Below, piece after piece: positions 11,701 through 19,328 of a stretch of 35,365 nt of DNA (position 1 is the first letter of the stretch; the number at the start of each line of letters is the position of its first letter). Source of the DNA: Temnopleurus reevesii. Lineage: Eukaryota > Echinodermata > Echinoidea > Temnopleuroida > Temnopleuridae. The notes beneath the pieces were generated by a model. The model saw only the letters and a list, made by a program, of their open reading frames with translations. It searched no databases and was not told the DNA's origin. Both the position numbers and the translations under genes were made by a program. The stretch is taken from positions 10,125 to 45,489 of the forward strand of contig BQKZ01004936.1 of the NCBI GenBank assembly GCA_036244855.1, read 5' to 3'.

Positions 11701-12812
11701 CAGCCCCCTTGTAATTTGATAGAGACGAAAACCTGTTCTAAAATATCGTGAAATTTACGCTTTTCTGAATACATTGTAGAGTTTGATCCATTCCAATAAG
11801 TAGAGATATGTGATACCTTTCTTATAGGTGTATGTTATCAGCTAAGGTTAATTCTCCTTTAAATGCATAAATATCGCCACCAGCATGAGTGTATCCTTTG
11901 TCAGAGGGAGAGCAATGAACTTGCCAATGCTCTGTTTGTGCTCAAACGATTGCACATAAATGCTTTTGTCCTCAGATTTAGGGCATTCCTGGGTCATGTG
12001 GTGTCACATGTATAGGGTAATTCTGTATTCTTTTAGGTAATATTTTCATCTCCTGCTTTGTTTGCCTCTTTTTGACTCCATTGTAACATTCCCTTATTAT
12101 TTTTTCTATATTCTCAGCATGCTATCCATTCTACGACCAAGACCCATTCATCATCAAGGAATGTCCATCAATCTTCTTTGCAGGAAACCAACCCAGATTC
12201 CAAACCAAGAAGTATACAGGTAAATATAGTTTCAGATCAGATCAGATCTCACAGTCTCTCAAAACCTTGCCAGCAATCAGTGGCTTCAATTTAATACGTT
12301 GAACTTCTATGCCTCACTTGCCTCAAAGAGTTATGCATGAAGATCAAGGTATTTCTCAAAGACTTGGCATGTACCTTAAAGTATTGAGATATATCTGGAA
12401 TAATTCAGGTAGGCCTCAAAGATTTGAGATATGCATCAAAGATTTAGGGTGTCCATGAAAGGCTTTCCAACTGCCATTGGTATGTTTCGTTGTTGAGTAT
12501 AGTCAAGCTATATAGAATTCTAGCATTTTTAATGTTAAATAATACTGGTACCCACACAAATATTCTTTTGCAGAAAATTTGTTATATCTATAGCTGAAAT
12601 ATGTCATTGTGATCAGTCAATAAAAGTTTGGTTGTAGACACTTCATTTATGATAATTTTATTTCCTTTATCATTTCTCCAGGGTCGAATAATCAAGAAGT
12701 CTTACTTGTTACGGTTCCCAGTTTCCAAGAGACAAAGTCATGTGCGATCATCAACCTACGGACCATGGACTGTCAACCGCTTATCTTCTCAGCCAACCTC
12801 ACTTCCAGTTGA
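2787..12812 (+). CDS. POLD2: DNA polymerase delta subunit 2 (accessory B subunit), 10 coding exons
   Basis: POLD2 is the B-subunit of replicative DNA polymerase delta. It links the catalytic subunit to the other accessory subunits in the nucleus. Coding exons are 2787-2967, 3815-3936, 4855-4978, 5656-5770, 6149-6344, 7519-7599, 8695-8852, 9991-10118, 12118-12219 and 12682-12812. All introns are GT-AG and all phases agree, giving 1338 nt and 445 residues (human about 469). Recognised segments in order are the N-terminal R-Q-Y-A-H-L-Y; the OB-fold stretch V-V-G-T-L-F-K and L-E-D-E-L-Q-R; the phosphoesterase-like domain starting L-M-S-G-L-G-I-G with [36 protein letters not shown]; and the tail N-L-R-T-M-D-C-Q-P. 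In this family the phosphoesterase fold has lost its metal ligands (established knowledge). I use the second exon 7 and the first exon 8 because they alone have both splice sites and lie upstream of exons 9-10. Confidence 0.93.
4090..4216. mobile_element. MITE with TGGGCCCTGTAACATAAAGG ends, in POLD2 intron 2
   Basis: The left arm TGGGCC..GTAACATAAAGGTTTGC is mirrored by GCAAACCTTTATGTTACGTGGCCCA on the right. The arms are near-perfect over about 35 bp, and the centre (gcgattaatcgctat) is also inverted. It abuts the next foldback at 4217. Confidence 0.75.
4217..4565. mobile_element. Foldback element with GGTTTGTGTTTCATAAA ends, itself interrupted
   Basis: The outer inverted ends are GGTTTGTGTTTCATAAA and TTTATGAAACACAACCC. 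Inner arm matches are 'actggtgac' and 'gtcaccagt'. The element is split by another MITE at 4313-4473, so the outer element is the older insertion. Confidence 0.65.
4313..4473. mobile_element. MITE with GGTGTTTCACCAAG ends, nested in an older foldback
   Basis: Inverted ends GGGCGGTGTTTCACCAAG and CTTGGTGAAACACCTCCC enclose about 160 bp. Internal arms are 'cgactggta' and 'taccagtcg'. It is the same family as 30674-30843, which lies inside a USP1 exon copy. Confidence 0.8.
4983..5154. mobile_element. Short repeat with ACAGGGAAT-type inverted ends (POLD2 intron 3)
   Basis: The ends ACAGGGAATCATTTT and AAAATTATTTCCTGT are inverted. The body matches the element at 27049-27227 in USP1 intron 7 over most of its length, including 'ttttagacattgag' and 'aaatgcatagcaaattgc'. 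It begins four bases beyond the exon 3 donor. Confidence 0.7.
5374..5448 (-). repeat. Short interspersed repeat with ATT-rich tail
   Basis: Read on the minus strand it contains 'ttgagcac..gagtggatacgtgc' followed by 'tatataaattgcatctattattac'. The same segment occurs at 18107-18178 on the plus strand. The fixed core plus simple ATT tail suggests the 3' end of a SINE-like family. Confidence 0.55.
6386..6677. mobile_element. MITE with GGGGGTGTTGTTCAA ends (POLD2 intron 5)
   Basis: The ends GGGGGTGTTGTTCAATAGTT and AACTTTTGAACAACATCCC are inverted, followed by 'gcaattgatcgg..gcgccaatcaaaa' as in the clean copy at 21081-21245. The centre carries a partial 'ctcaaagcgcc..gtgctatacaagtagcc..attattatc' repeat, apparently a second element inserted inside. 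Confidence 0.65.
7068..7440. mobile_element. TTAA-flanked MITE, intact copy (POLD2 intron 5)
   Basis: TTAA borders both ends. Inside them AGGGGAACTACACTCAGAC is inverted as GTCTGGGTGTAATTCCCCT, and the arms continue for more than 150 bp ('ttcaaaagttatgaattttcaaag' versus 'ctttgaaaattcataacttttgaa'). A TTAA target with such ends is characteristic of piggyBac-type MITEs (family inference). Related copies lie at 10808-11862, 20335-20395 and 26452-26912. Confidence 0.75.
7884..8062. mobile_element. MITE with CCGATTGCTCGAAATGGTC ends (POLD2 intron 6)
   Basis: Inverted arms GGCCGATTGCTCGAAATGGT and ACCATTTCGAGCAATCGG continue through 'cttagctatcc' and 'ggatagctaag'. It is preceded by an ATT microsatellite at 7853-7870. 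Both strands give short open frames, as expected of a palindrome; they are not genes. Confidence 0.75.
8501..8650 (+). pseudogene. Extra POLD2 exon 7 copy (7a) lacking its donor
   Basis: This 3' acceptor-proximal copy of exon 7 sits about 194 bp before the functional one, with the same TTTCTTTCAG acceptor. It encodes S-C-I-P-V-D-L-M-A-G and most of the exon. It diverges after the asparagine-proline of the T-N-P motif, lacks the A-G-I-R codons and the donor, and reads into a stop at 8666. A strong internal GTGAGT at 8529-8534 could act as a cryptic donor, giving a 28-nt frameshifting exon. Its twin at 13297 has accumulated mostly amino-acid-changing differences from it, as expected of a non-functional exon. 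Confidence 0.75.
8695..8852 (+). CDS. POLD2: POLD2 exon 7 (functional copy, 7b)
   Basis: The 158-nt exon enters in phase 0 and leaves in phase 2. It encodes the conserved P-V-D-L-M-A-G-D-F-D-P-A-N and L-P-Q-Q-P stretch, H-R-C-M-F-P, and V-T-N-P-Y-E-A-K-I-A-G-I-R of the phosphoesterase-like domain. It has an acceptor TTTCTTTCAG and a donor AG|GTGAGATG. Compared with its twin at 13491-13648 I count eight synonymous codon changes and one amino-acid change. Confidence 0.9.
8853..9035 (-). mobile_element. tRNA-derived SINE inserted at the exon 7 donor
   Basis: On the minus strand it has an A-box-like TGGTCTAGTGG and a B-box GATTCGATTCC, a tRNA-like head beginning near 9019, and a tail region with a 'ctgagattttttctcag' hairpin. 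The element body is about 8862-9026. It is flanked by a 9-bp direct repeat GTGAGATGT (8853-8861 and 9027-9035), and the left copy is the exon 7 splice donor itself. The insertion therefore duplicated the donor without destroying it. Confidence 0.8.
9991..10118 (+). CDS. POLD2: POLD2 exon 8 (functional copy, 8a)
   Basis: This 128-nt exon enters in phase 2 and exits in phase 1, with acceptor TGTATCAG and donor AG|GTGAGC. It encodes [28 protein letters not shown] and A-P-D-T-L. It splices in frame to the C-Y-P-F-Y exon at 12118. The second copy at 14383-14510 differs at four synonymous sites only. Confidence 0.9.
10808..11862. mobile_element. Long TTAA-flanked foldback element (POLD2 intron 8)
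   Basis: TTAA plus AGGGGAATTACACTC at the left and GGTTAATTCTCCT plus TTAA at the right match the ends of 7068-7440. Inner arm pairs include 'gggggctgccatttt' (about 10961) and 'aaaatggcagccccc' (about 11693). About 700 bp of unrelated sequence separates the arms and I recognise no protein in it. The element is about 1.05 kb, much longer than its relatives, so it may carry a captured or internally expanded segment. Confidence 0.65.
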
Positions 12813-12890
12813 ACTAATTTGATCAACCTAAGAACTGTGGATTGTCAGCCTCTTCTCTCCTCAACCAACTGCACTTCGCTGGTGGGCTGA
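12813..12890 (+). repeat. In-frame tandem repeat of the POLD2 C-terminus, beyond the stop codon
   Basis: This segment repeats the last coding 72 bp exactly one period downstream, in the same frame, after the TGA at 12810-12812. It reads N-L-I-N-L-R-T-V-D-C-Q-P-L-L and ends at TGA 12888-12890. In the first part nearly all differences from the genuine tail are at third positions (CGG/AGA, ACC/ACT, GAC/GAT, CAA/CAG, CCG/CCT). It would be translated only if the first stop were read through or a different splice form were used. Confidence 0.75.
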
Positions 12891-13105
12891 TAAAACCTCT
12901 CAAAAATGAGAAATGCTTTTTTTGGAGAGCCTTAAAACATGGCTGCCTTAACACTATAGTGAATGGACAAAGGCCTAAGCACTGTGCCACAGACACTTGG
13001 CCTTTTCAAATTGAAGCCCAAAATATACACAGGACAAAGTGTATCATACATGGTTGAAGGTAATTAAAGAAAAACAATTTTCACAAAAAAGTGANTGCAT
13101 ATACA

Positions 13106-14524
13106 TATGAAATTTATGGCAACTTTGAATTTTTTTAAGTGATGATTTGTGAAAATAAAGCTACTGTAAAGTACATGACTTTTGTAGCAACTGTTTTAAA
13201 TCATTTGTCCATGGCCCAAAATGTTGACTATCTGGGAATCATTATATGAAGTTGCTGATTGCAAGTTTGCATACCAAATGTCTGTTTTTCTTTCAGAGTT
13301 GTATTACAGTTGATTTGATGGCCGGTGATTTTGATCCAGCTAACTTCAGTCTCCCCCAGCAACCATTCCATCAATGCATGTTCCCCCAGTCCAGTGTCTA
13401 CTCCACATTCAACTCTGTAACCAACCCTTTTGAGGCAGACATTTTCTCGCTGATATCAACACGATTTTGACTGTTTCTTTTTTCTTTCAGAGTTGTATTC
13501 CAGTTGATCTGATGGCCGGTGACTTTGATCCAGCAAACTCCAGTCTCCCCCAGCAACCATTCCATCGATGCATGTTCCCCCAGTCCAGTGTCTACTCCAC
13601 ATTCAACTCTGTTACCAACCCTTATGAGGCTAAGATTGCAGGATTAAGGTGAGATGTAATAAAATAATTCTTGCATTATCCCAACATGAATAAACACTGA
13701 TTGACAGTGCTTTACCGAGAAGCTGAGAAAAAATCTCAGGCATTCTCGGGTAGGAATCGATTCCACAATATCCAGATGACTAGACAGGTTTCTTACCACT
13801 AGACCACCGAGAGCCGATGGAAGTGAGATGTGTTTGGCAGTGCTGGGGAGAAGTGTCAAAAGTATACCCTCAGAGAGGAGATACTGTTTATTTTGATCGA
13901 TTGGTGTTATGAAGTGGTTTTGATAGCAAAGGAAGTGGACACCATTTTTTGTGCTGGAACTCTATGAAGCCCTAGTAAACTTAGTAAATTTATCCTTACA
14001 TGAAAACTTATCTTTAATGACTTGTCACAATATTCTTCCTTAAACTATTTCATAAACTACCTTAACAACTACATGTATCTCTGAATAGGAAATTCAGCAA
14101 GTCATGAATTAGATCAAAGCTGAAATGTCACCATTGCAAAAGTCTATCTCCTTGCTTAAGCTACACTATTGGAGGCAACCTCAATAGAAAGTTGTATGTT
14201 TGCTCAAATTTCACACAGTATCATTCAGCTGACAATTTTTCTCACTAGTTCCTTTACCAAATCTTCAATGTCTTTTGTACACTCTTTACTTGTAAGGACA
14301 TGGGACAATATAAATGAAGTGGAATATCCTTTATGGACGGGAAAATAATGCATCATCGTCTCAACTTTCTTTCTTTTATCAGAGTACTTGGTACATCAGG
14401 GCAGAGTGTGACAGACATCTATCAGTTTTCAACCATGGAAGATAGACTTGCCATACTGGAACAAACCTTGAGATATGGTCACCTTGCACCCTCGGCACCT
14501 GACACATTAGGTGAGCCTGTTGTA
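13106..14524 (+). pseudogene. Duplicate of the POLD2 exon 7a-7b-SINE-exon 8 block
   Basis: The block repeats 8310-10132. It holds exon 7a' 13297-13440 (no donor), exon 7b' 13491-13648, the SINE (13658-13822, direct repeats GTGAGATGT) and exon 8b 14383-14510. Both exons keep their splice sites and open frames. The main length difference is about 415 bp (roughly 9497-9915) present only in the first copy. Exons 7b' and 8b differ from the upstream copies by about 12 synonymous and one amino-acid change. No copies of exons 9-10 follow. Single Ns lie at 13095 and 14525, at the very edges of homology, so this may be the other haplotype placed in tandem. A real partial duplication is the alternative. 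Confidence 0.8.
13658..13822 (-). mobile_element. SINE, second copy within the duplicated POLD2 block
   Basis: It has the same minus-strand tRNA-like head, B-box GATTCGATTCC and 'ctgagatttt' hairpin as the 8862-9026 element. It is flanked by the same GTGAGATGT repeats (13649-13657, 13823-13831). Sharing the insertion site shows that the SINE arrived before the two blocks separated. Confidence 0.8.
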
Positions 14525-14525
14525 N

Positions 14526-15354
14526 TCTGATTCATTGACCAGATCCCTGGTATCATCATATGTTTTTGTGAGAATTCTTCCCAATTTGATGCTTGGTCAA
14601 CTTGCTTTCAGCTATTTGCAAAAGGGACACATGTACATGTAACATTGACTGATTAGGAGAGCTTGGAAAGCAAAAAATCTTGTTAAGTTATCTCTTAATT
14701 TATTTCCTTTTATTTTAGGATTTTGTTTCATGAATTATGTTGCCAATACCTTAACAATATTTTGAAATGCAATTATTTGGATTGCTCTCATATTCATTAA
14801 TAGATGTATCAAGAATAATACATTGTAGGTTTCCTGAGAACAAGGAAATAACAAATTTCATCAAAATGGACTTTATACAAATTATTTAGAATATGCTCTA
14901 TGTGAAAGTTGTAAGATCTATATTTCATGCCCCCTACATTTCGAAATACAGGTAACTCTGACTTTAATAATCAAATCTTTTTACCACAAGAATTTGTATG
15001 ATCGGTTCCCCAAATTATATTGATTATTCGGCTTGGAGAAGCTTGACTTAGGCAGAATTTACTGCATACACCTATAAAAGGGTAAAACCAAATAGAAAAG
15101 AGTGATAGAAAATGGTCATCTTTTCTTGATTTGGCACAAAACTTGTATTTTAAAATTGCTTCTAGATATTCGTGTAGAGTACTGGAGATCACATTGGAAG
15201 AAGTAACCAAGTCTAATTAATGTTTGCTGCATTCCTGCCAATCTTTGCAATTTCTTTTTCCCATCTCGATCATAATATGTTTTCGATGTGCCAAAGTTTA
15301 TGATCAATTGTGTTGAACACCTATTCCCAATTGTAATGTTTGACCCTACCTACT
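14526..15354. other. Intergenic AT-rich stretch
   Basis: No exon could be supported. A weak foldback at about 14947-15062 ('caggtaactctgactttaat..' with 'gcttgacttaggcagaattta') belongs to the same kind of repeat as 18617-18786. Confidence 0.4.
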
Positions 15355-15541
15355 CATATACAGTCTAACCTTGTTATACCAATGTTGTTGGGACCAGAGA
15401 AATTACCCCTTTATATTGAAACCTTGTTATATCAGGGCCAAAATACAATAAAATACAAAGGGATGGGACCAGGAAAACTACCTTGTTATAACGAGAGCTC
15501 GCTGTATCAGTGCTCTTTCTAATGAGGTTTGACTGTATATG
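15355..15541. mobile_element. Foldback element with CATATACAGTC ends
   Basis: Ends CATATACAGTCTAACCTTGTT and AATGAGGTTTGACTGTATATG are inverted with a few mismatches. The interior repeats 'accttgttata' and 'gggaccag' in several orientations. No coding content. Confidence 0.65.
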
Positions 15542-15954
15542 AATTTCACAACTATTCAATGATACTGAGCTGGGAGAAAGTATATTCAAATTGTATGTAT
15601 CTGAGGATGGATTGGCAAATACTGTTTTTCCAAGGGGTGAAGGGGATGAAGATATAGCCCACACTTTTGCTGAGATGGAATGTAGTAGCAATTTTGTTTT
15701 CGTTACTTTTTCTTGAATAGTTCTTTATGGAGTTTTCTGACTTGTGGCCAGAAGCAGTCATTACATCCCTCGAAGTGTATCAAGCATGACCTAGGTGGTG
15801 TAACACATGTTGCTCGTAGTGAGGGATCAGGGTAGATCATACCTCGGTTTATATTTTCGACATGGCAATTTTCTTTTCGTTACTTGTTCTTGAATATTTC
15901 CTTCTGAAGTTTTTTTTATATGTAGCTACTAATATACAAATATGCATACTGTTA

Positions 15955-16056
15955 TGAAAGGTTCTGGTTAAAACTATGGGCCCGATGAGCCTGCAAAAGT
16001 ACTATATGCTGAGAGGCGCAGGCGCAGAGGGACCATAGTTTTAATCCAGAACCTTG
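15955..16056. repeat. Small inverted repeat beside the recombinase-like exon
   Basis: GGTTCTGGTTAAAACTATGG and CCATAGTTTTAATCCAGAACC face each other about 50 bp apart. The right arm reappears after the N gap at 16760-16783, showing that the sequence on both sides of the gap is homologous. Confidence 0.65.
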
Positions 16057-16116
16057 AATGAACACAGTATATATTTGTTTTATATACTGGATTTGTAAAA
16101 AGATAAAATAATGGAT

Positions 16117-16404
16117 TTCAAACTTACCACTTGATGATACTTGGTAGTCACCATAACCATAGCAGACGCCTGCATAAAACTTTGACAGAAACACATCCAA
16201 CGCAGCGCTATCAAGGCTCCCGTATTCGACATCAGCCTGCTCACAAAAATCTTCGAACACAGACAAACTGTACCTTATTTGTTTCTTTGTGTTGACACTA
16301 TCGGCACTCTCGATGAAATTAGCCAGGTCATCGTCATTTAACACTTCAAACCTTGGGGTATCCATTGTTAAATCGCCTGAGACATCGGTTCGGATTAAAG
16401 CCAT
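16117..16404 (-). CDS. N-terminal exon of a Crypton/KIAA1958-like (DUF3504) recombinase-family gene, copy 1
   Basis: The frame starts at 16404 (a second methionine lies in M-D-T-P-R-F-E). It encodes D-D-D-L-A-N-F-I-E, N-T-K-K-Q-I-R-Y, F-E-D-F-C and L-D-V-F-L-S-K-F-Y-A-G-V. This N-T-x-K-x...F...L..F-Y-A pattern resembles the N-terminal domain of Crypton-type tyrosine recombinases and their domesticated KIAA1958/ZMYM-like relatives (family memory, not a search). The exon ends near Y-Q-V-S-S-S at a perfect GTAAGT donor around 16130. No catalytic domain was found in the window, so the next exons are missing or lost in the gap. Confidence 0.45.
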
Positions 16405-16536
16405 ATTGTTTATGTTTTGATTTTCGGGGTTGATTGACCTTCGGTTGTCTGCACAATTTGCATATGATATCTATATTATATGCACAGAGTTCATCTAGTG
16501 TTTGAATTAGGACAGAATCCGTAAATAGTCTTTAGG

Positions 16537-16753
16537 NNNNNNNNNNNNNNNNNNNNNNNNNNNNNNNNNNNNNNNNNNNNNNNNNNNNNNNNNNNNNNNN
16601 NNNNNNNNNNNNNNNNNNNNNNNNNNNNNNNNNNNNNNNNNNNNNNNNNNNNNNNNNNNNNNNNNNNNNNNNNNNNNNNNNNNNNNNNNNNNNNNNNNNN
16701 NNNNNNNNNNNNNNNNNNNNNNNNNNNNNNNNNNNNNNNNNNNNNNNNNNNNN
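16537..16753. other. Assembly gap (217 N)
   Basis: The sequence left of the gap (about 16024-16536) and right of it (about 16754-17229) are diverged copies of each other. The left contig stops at the base corresponding to 17229. The gap probably joins two overlapping or allelic contigs. Confidence 0.8.
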
Positions 16754-16845
16754 CAGAGGGACCATAGTTTTAATCCAGAACCTTGAATGAACGCAGTATA
16801 TATTTGTTTTATATACTGGATTTGTAAAAAGATAAAATAATGGAT

Positions 16846-17153
16846 TTCAAACCTACCACTTGATGATACTTGGTAGTCACCATAACCATAGCGGACGCCT
16901 GCATAAACTTCGACAGAAACACATCCAACGCAGCGCTATCAAGGCCCCCGTATTCGACATCAGCCTGCTTACAAAAATCTTCGAACACAGACAAACTGTA
17001 CCTTATTTGTTTCTTTGTGTTGACACTATCGGCACTCTCGATGAAATTAGCCAGGTCATCGTCATTTAACAGTTCAAACTTTTGGGTATCCATTGTTAAA
17101 TTGCCTGAAACGTGGGTTCTGTTACTGTTTTTATTTTTGTGCACAGAGTTCAT
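16846..17153 (-). pseudogene. Second copy of the recombinase-like N-terminal exon, frameshifted
   Basis: It keeps D-D-D-L-A-N-F-I-E, N-T-K-K-Q-I-R-Y and L-D-V-F-L-S-K-F. It has lost one T relative to copy 1 just after K-F (TTTTATG became TTTATG), so the Y-A-G-V residues are out of frame. The donor is weaker (GTAGGT). Upstream of the shared methionine the two copies diverge with indels. It could be an allelic contig or a tandem pseudogene. Confidence 0.5.
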
Positions 17154-17229
17154 CGCTCGCTATTCCGGGTATCCGGGAAGAGCGCCATCAAGTGTTTAAA
17201 TTAGTACAAAATCCGTAAATAGTCTTTAG

Positions 17230-18106
17230 GTACTATTTACGGATCCATAAATAGTTCTTCGATACTAAGATAGTTGGTTTATTTTTAATCATGTGACATT
17301 CATTAAACCTATCAATGAACAGAGATAAATGTATCCAGTATATAACAGTCATTATATCCCTGAATCTAGCCATATCACACATGTTACTTGTCGTGAGTGA
17401 TTAGTGTACATCATGGCTTGGTTTCAATCCTTGCGTAATGATTTCATAATTTATATTGAGGTTGTTTTTTCCAATTGGATCATTGTAAGACCATTGTTGC
17501 TTCCCAGCTGTTAGCTTTTGTATTAGGCACTGCCACATGAGCTCACATTTATGATGAAGTTTAGCCAGATACATTTTAATATAAATGATTGCTTTTTACT
17601 CTTGTCCTCGCCCTGCTTGTGCATTTCTCCATCTCGAAGCATTTATGGTTGATTTTTCTTTTAGAGACAAGTATTCCAAATCTGACTATCAATTCAAGAT
17701 TAAGTCACTGTTCTTCATACTGCATTGATCCTCCATCCCATGATTTGCAAACTGCTCCAGTAGGCAAGGAATGCTCTGCACTAAAGAACTTTGGGTTCTT
17801 CTGAGCTGTCCAATTGTTCTTACAGTTAGTTCAAATCTGGGTCACTAATTGGAGGGTAGTTTTATTCCTCTGCTTTCCCAACAGATTTCAGTTTTGCAAT
17901 TTTAGCTTTGAATGCATGATTAGAACGACTGAATTCGCCACTTTGGGTGATGTCCACATTCCTGGTTAATATGAAATGTTGTTGCTAGTCGAATCTGATT
18001 GATGACCTTGTCTTTTCTGGAATAGTCAAGGCCTTGGTTTTTTTCTTTGCGTCATAAAAATTTGCCAAAACTTTGTCCAGATCTTGATTTGACAGATCTT
18101 TACAGT
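17230..18106. other. Intergenic stretch, no gene supported
   Basis: It contains the short palindrome 'ctatttacggatccataaatag' near 17232 and otherwise unremarkable AT-rich DNA. An AG at about 17664 after a pyrimidine tract precedes a short open stretch, but without a partner exon or similarity I do not call it. Confidence 0.35.
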
Positions 18107-18178
18107 TAAGCTCCTTGAGCACTCAGCAGAGTGGATACGTGCGCTATATAAATTGCATCTATTATTATTATTATTATT
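18107..18178 (+). repeat. Short interspersed repeat with ATT tail
   Basis: It reads 'ccttgagcactcagcagag', 'ggatacgtgcgctatataaa', then an ATT microsatellite. It matches the minus-strand copy at 5374-5448. It is typical of the 3' tails of echinoderm short repeats (inference). Confidence 0.6.
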
Positions 18179-18297
18179 CACAGAATACGTGTAGACCATA
18201 TTTTATTAGTTCCTTTGTGTGTTTTTTTTTCGGCGGATACAATTACGTCTTCAATATCTCCCTGAAGGAGGTCAAAAGGAACAGCCCCAGTTGCCAT
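18178..18297 (-). pseudogene. Remnant N-terminus of another recombinase-like (DUF3504-type) gene
   Basis: The start at 18297 has a good context (AACATGG). The peptide reads M-A-T-G-A-V-P-F-D-L-L-Q-G-D-I-E-D-V-I, then A-E-K-K and a stop at 18178 after about 39 codons. The D-I-E-D-V-I...A-E-K-K pattern resembles the start of the same domain seen at 16117-16404. The assignment is tentative. Confidence 0.3.
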
Positions 18298-18616
18298 GTT
18301 TGTTTTGATCCGAACTGGAACCAGAATTTTGTACGAATGATGACCGCTGAGCAGAAAAGCTGAGCTGTATTCGCCGCGCTTCCTGGATATTTTGTGTACA
18401 TTAAAAATTAACATAATCAAATGTGTAACGCTATAAGTGTTTCAGAATAAAAAGGGGAAAAGAATCTTTAAAAATTTGACAGGTGTGTGAATATTTATTG
18501 TGAATGAATGTACTGACCAACTTTATTATCTGTCCCATTGAAGCTTATACACGTACATGTACATCTACATGGAGAACATTTAATGTGTGTTGCCAGAAAG
18601 TTCACCGTTTCAAATA

Positions 18617-18786
18617 CAGTCAACTCTGCTTAAGTCAAACTTGTCTAAGTCGAATGATTGCCTAAGTTGATATGATTTTGGGGGACAAGGCATATAAAAC
18701 ATGTGATATTTACCAGTTCTCAGTCAAATTTCTAACAAATTGAACAGATTTTTGTGGGTCCAAGAGATTCGACTTAGGCAGAGTTA
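18617..18786. repeat. Foldback repeat with AACTCTGCTTAAGTC ends
   Basis: Left 'cagtcaactctgcttaagtc' pairs with right 'gattcgacttaggcagagtt'. A weaker relative lies at 14947-15062. No coding content. Confidence 0.5.
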
Positions 18787-18914
18787 CTTTATATGTCTCG
18801 TATGAAGTTCAGATTACATGCATCTGAAAATGAATCTGGATTGTTGCACATTTGAAATTAATCATAATTTTCTAAACCACTTCCACTTTGTGTTAATTTG
18901 TCTTCTGGTAACAG

Positions 18915-18985
18915 ATACAACTTTCTCCAAGAGGCTCTCCTCATAGATCCTCTGTATGAACTCTGTATAAAGCTATTTGTGTAAT
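18915..18985 (+). other. Possible small terminal exon of an unidentified gene
   Basis: An acceptor-like TAACAG is followed by an open frame reading Y-N-F-L-Q-E-A-L-L-I-D-P-L-Y-E-L-C and ending in TAA, with AATAAA at 18983-18988. I cannot identify a family and found no upstream partner exon. An alternative frame ends earlier. It may be chance. Confidence 0.2.
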
Positions 18986-19328
18986 AAAATTTTTGCATAG
19001 CAAAGAAAACATATTAGCTGTTCATGAATTTGATTTGTTTATTTGTGAGGTTCATGAAATGAAGGGAATAGCAACAAGCCAGTTCATCAACCAGTTCATC
19101 AAAGTCCAGTCGACTACTAAAGGCCCCATCACATCACATATGAGGTGCATCACGACACGGCATTTACGCTGTATGTTGGTTGTTTTGGGCCACAGTATTT
19201 TTGCTGCTCCTTGGAAATGATGCTCAACGATTGGTGAATAATAAATTTAAACATTGAGTATAAGTGCCCTGTCATGATACCATGAGGGGGCCCTTTATGC
19301 TCCTTTAGAATAGAGTTTACAGTGAAAC

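Noticed and set aside
12628..12822. 64-codon open frame over POLD2 exon 10
   Set aside because: It is in a different frame from exon 10; the spliced frame gives the conserved N-L-R-T-M-D-C-Q-P tail.
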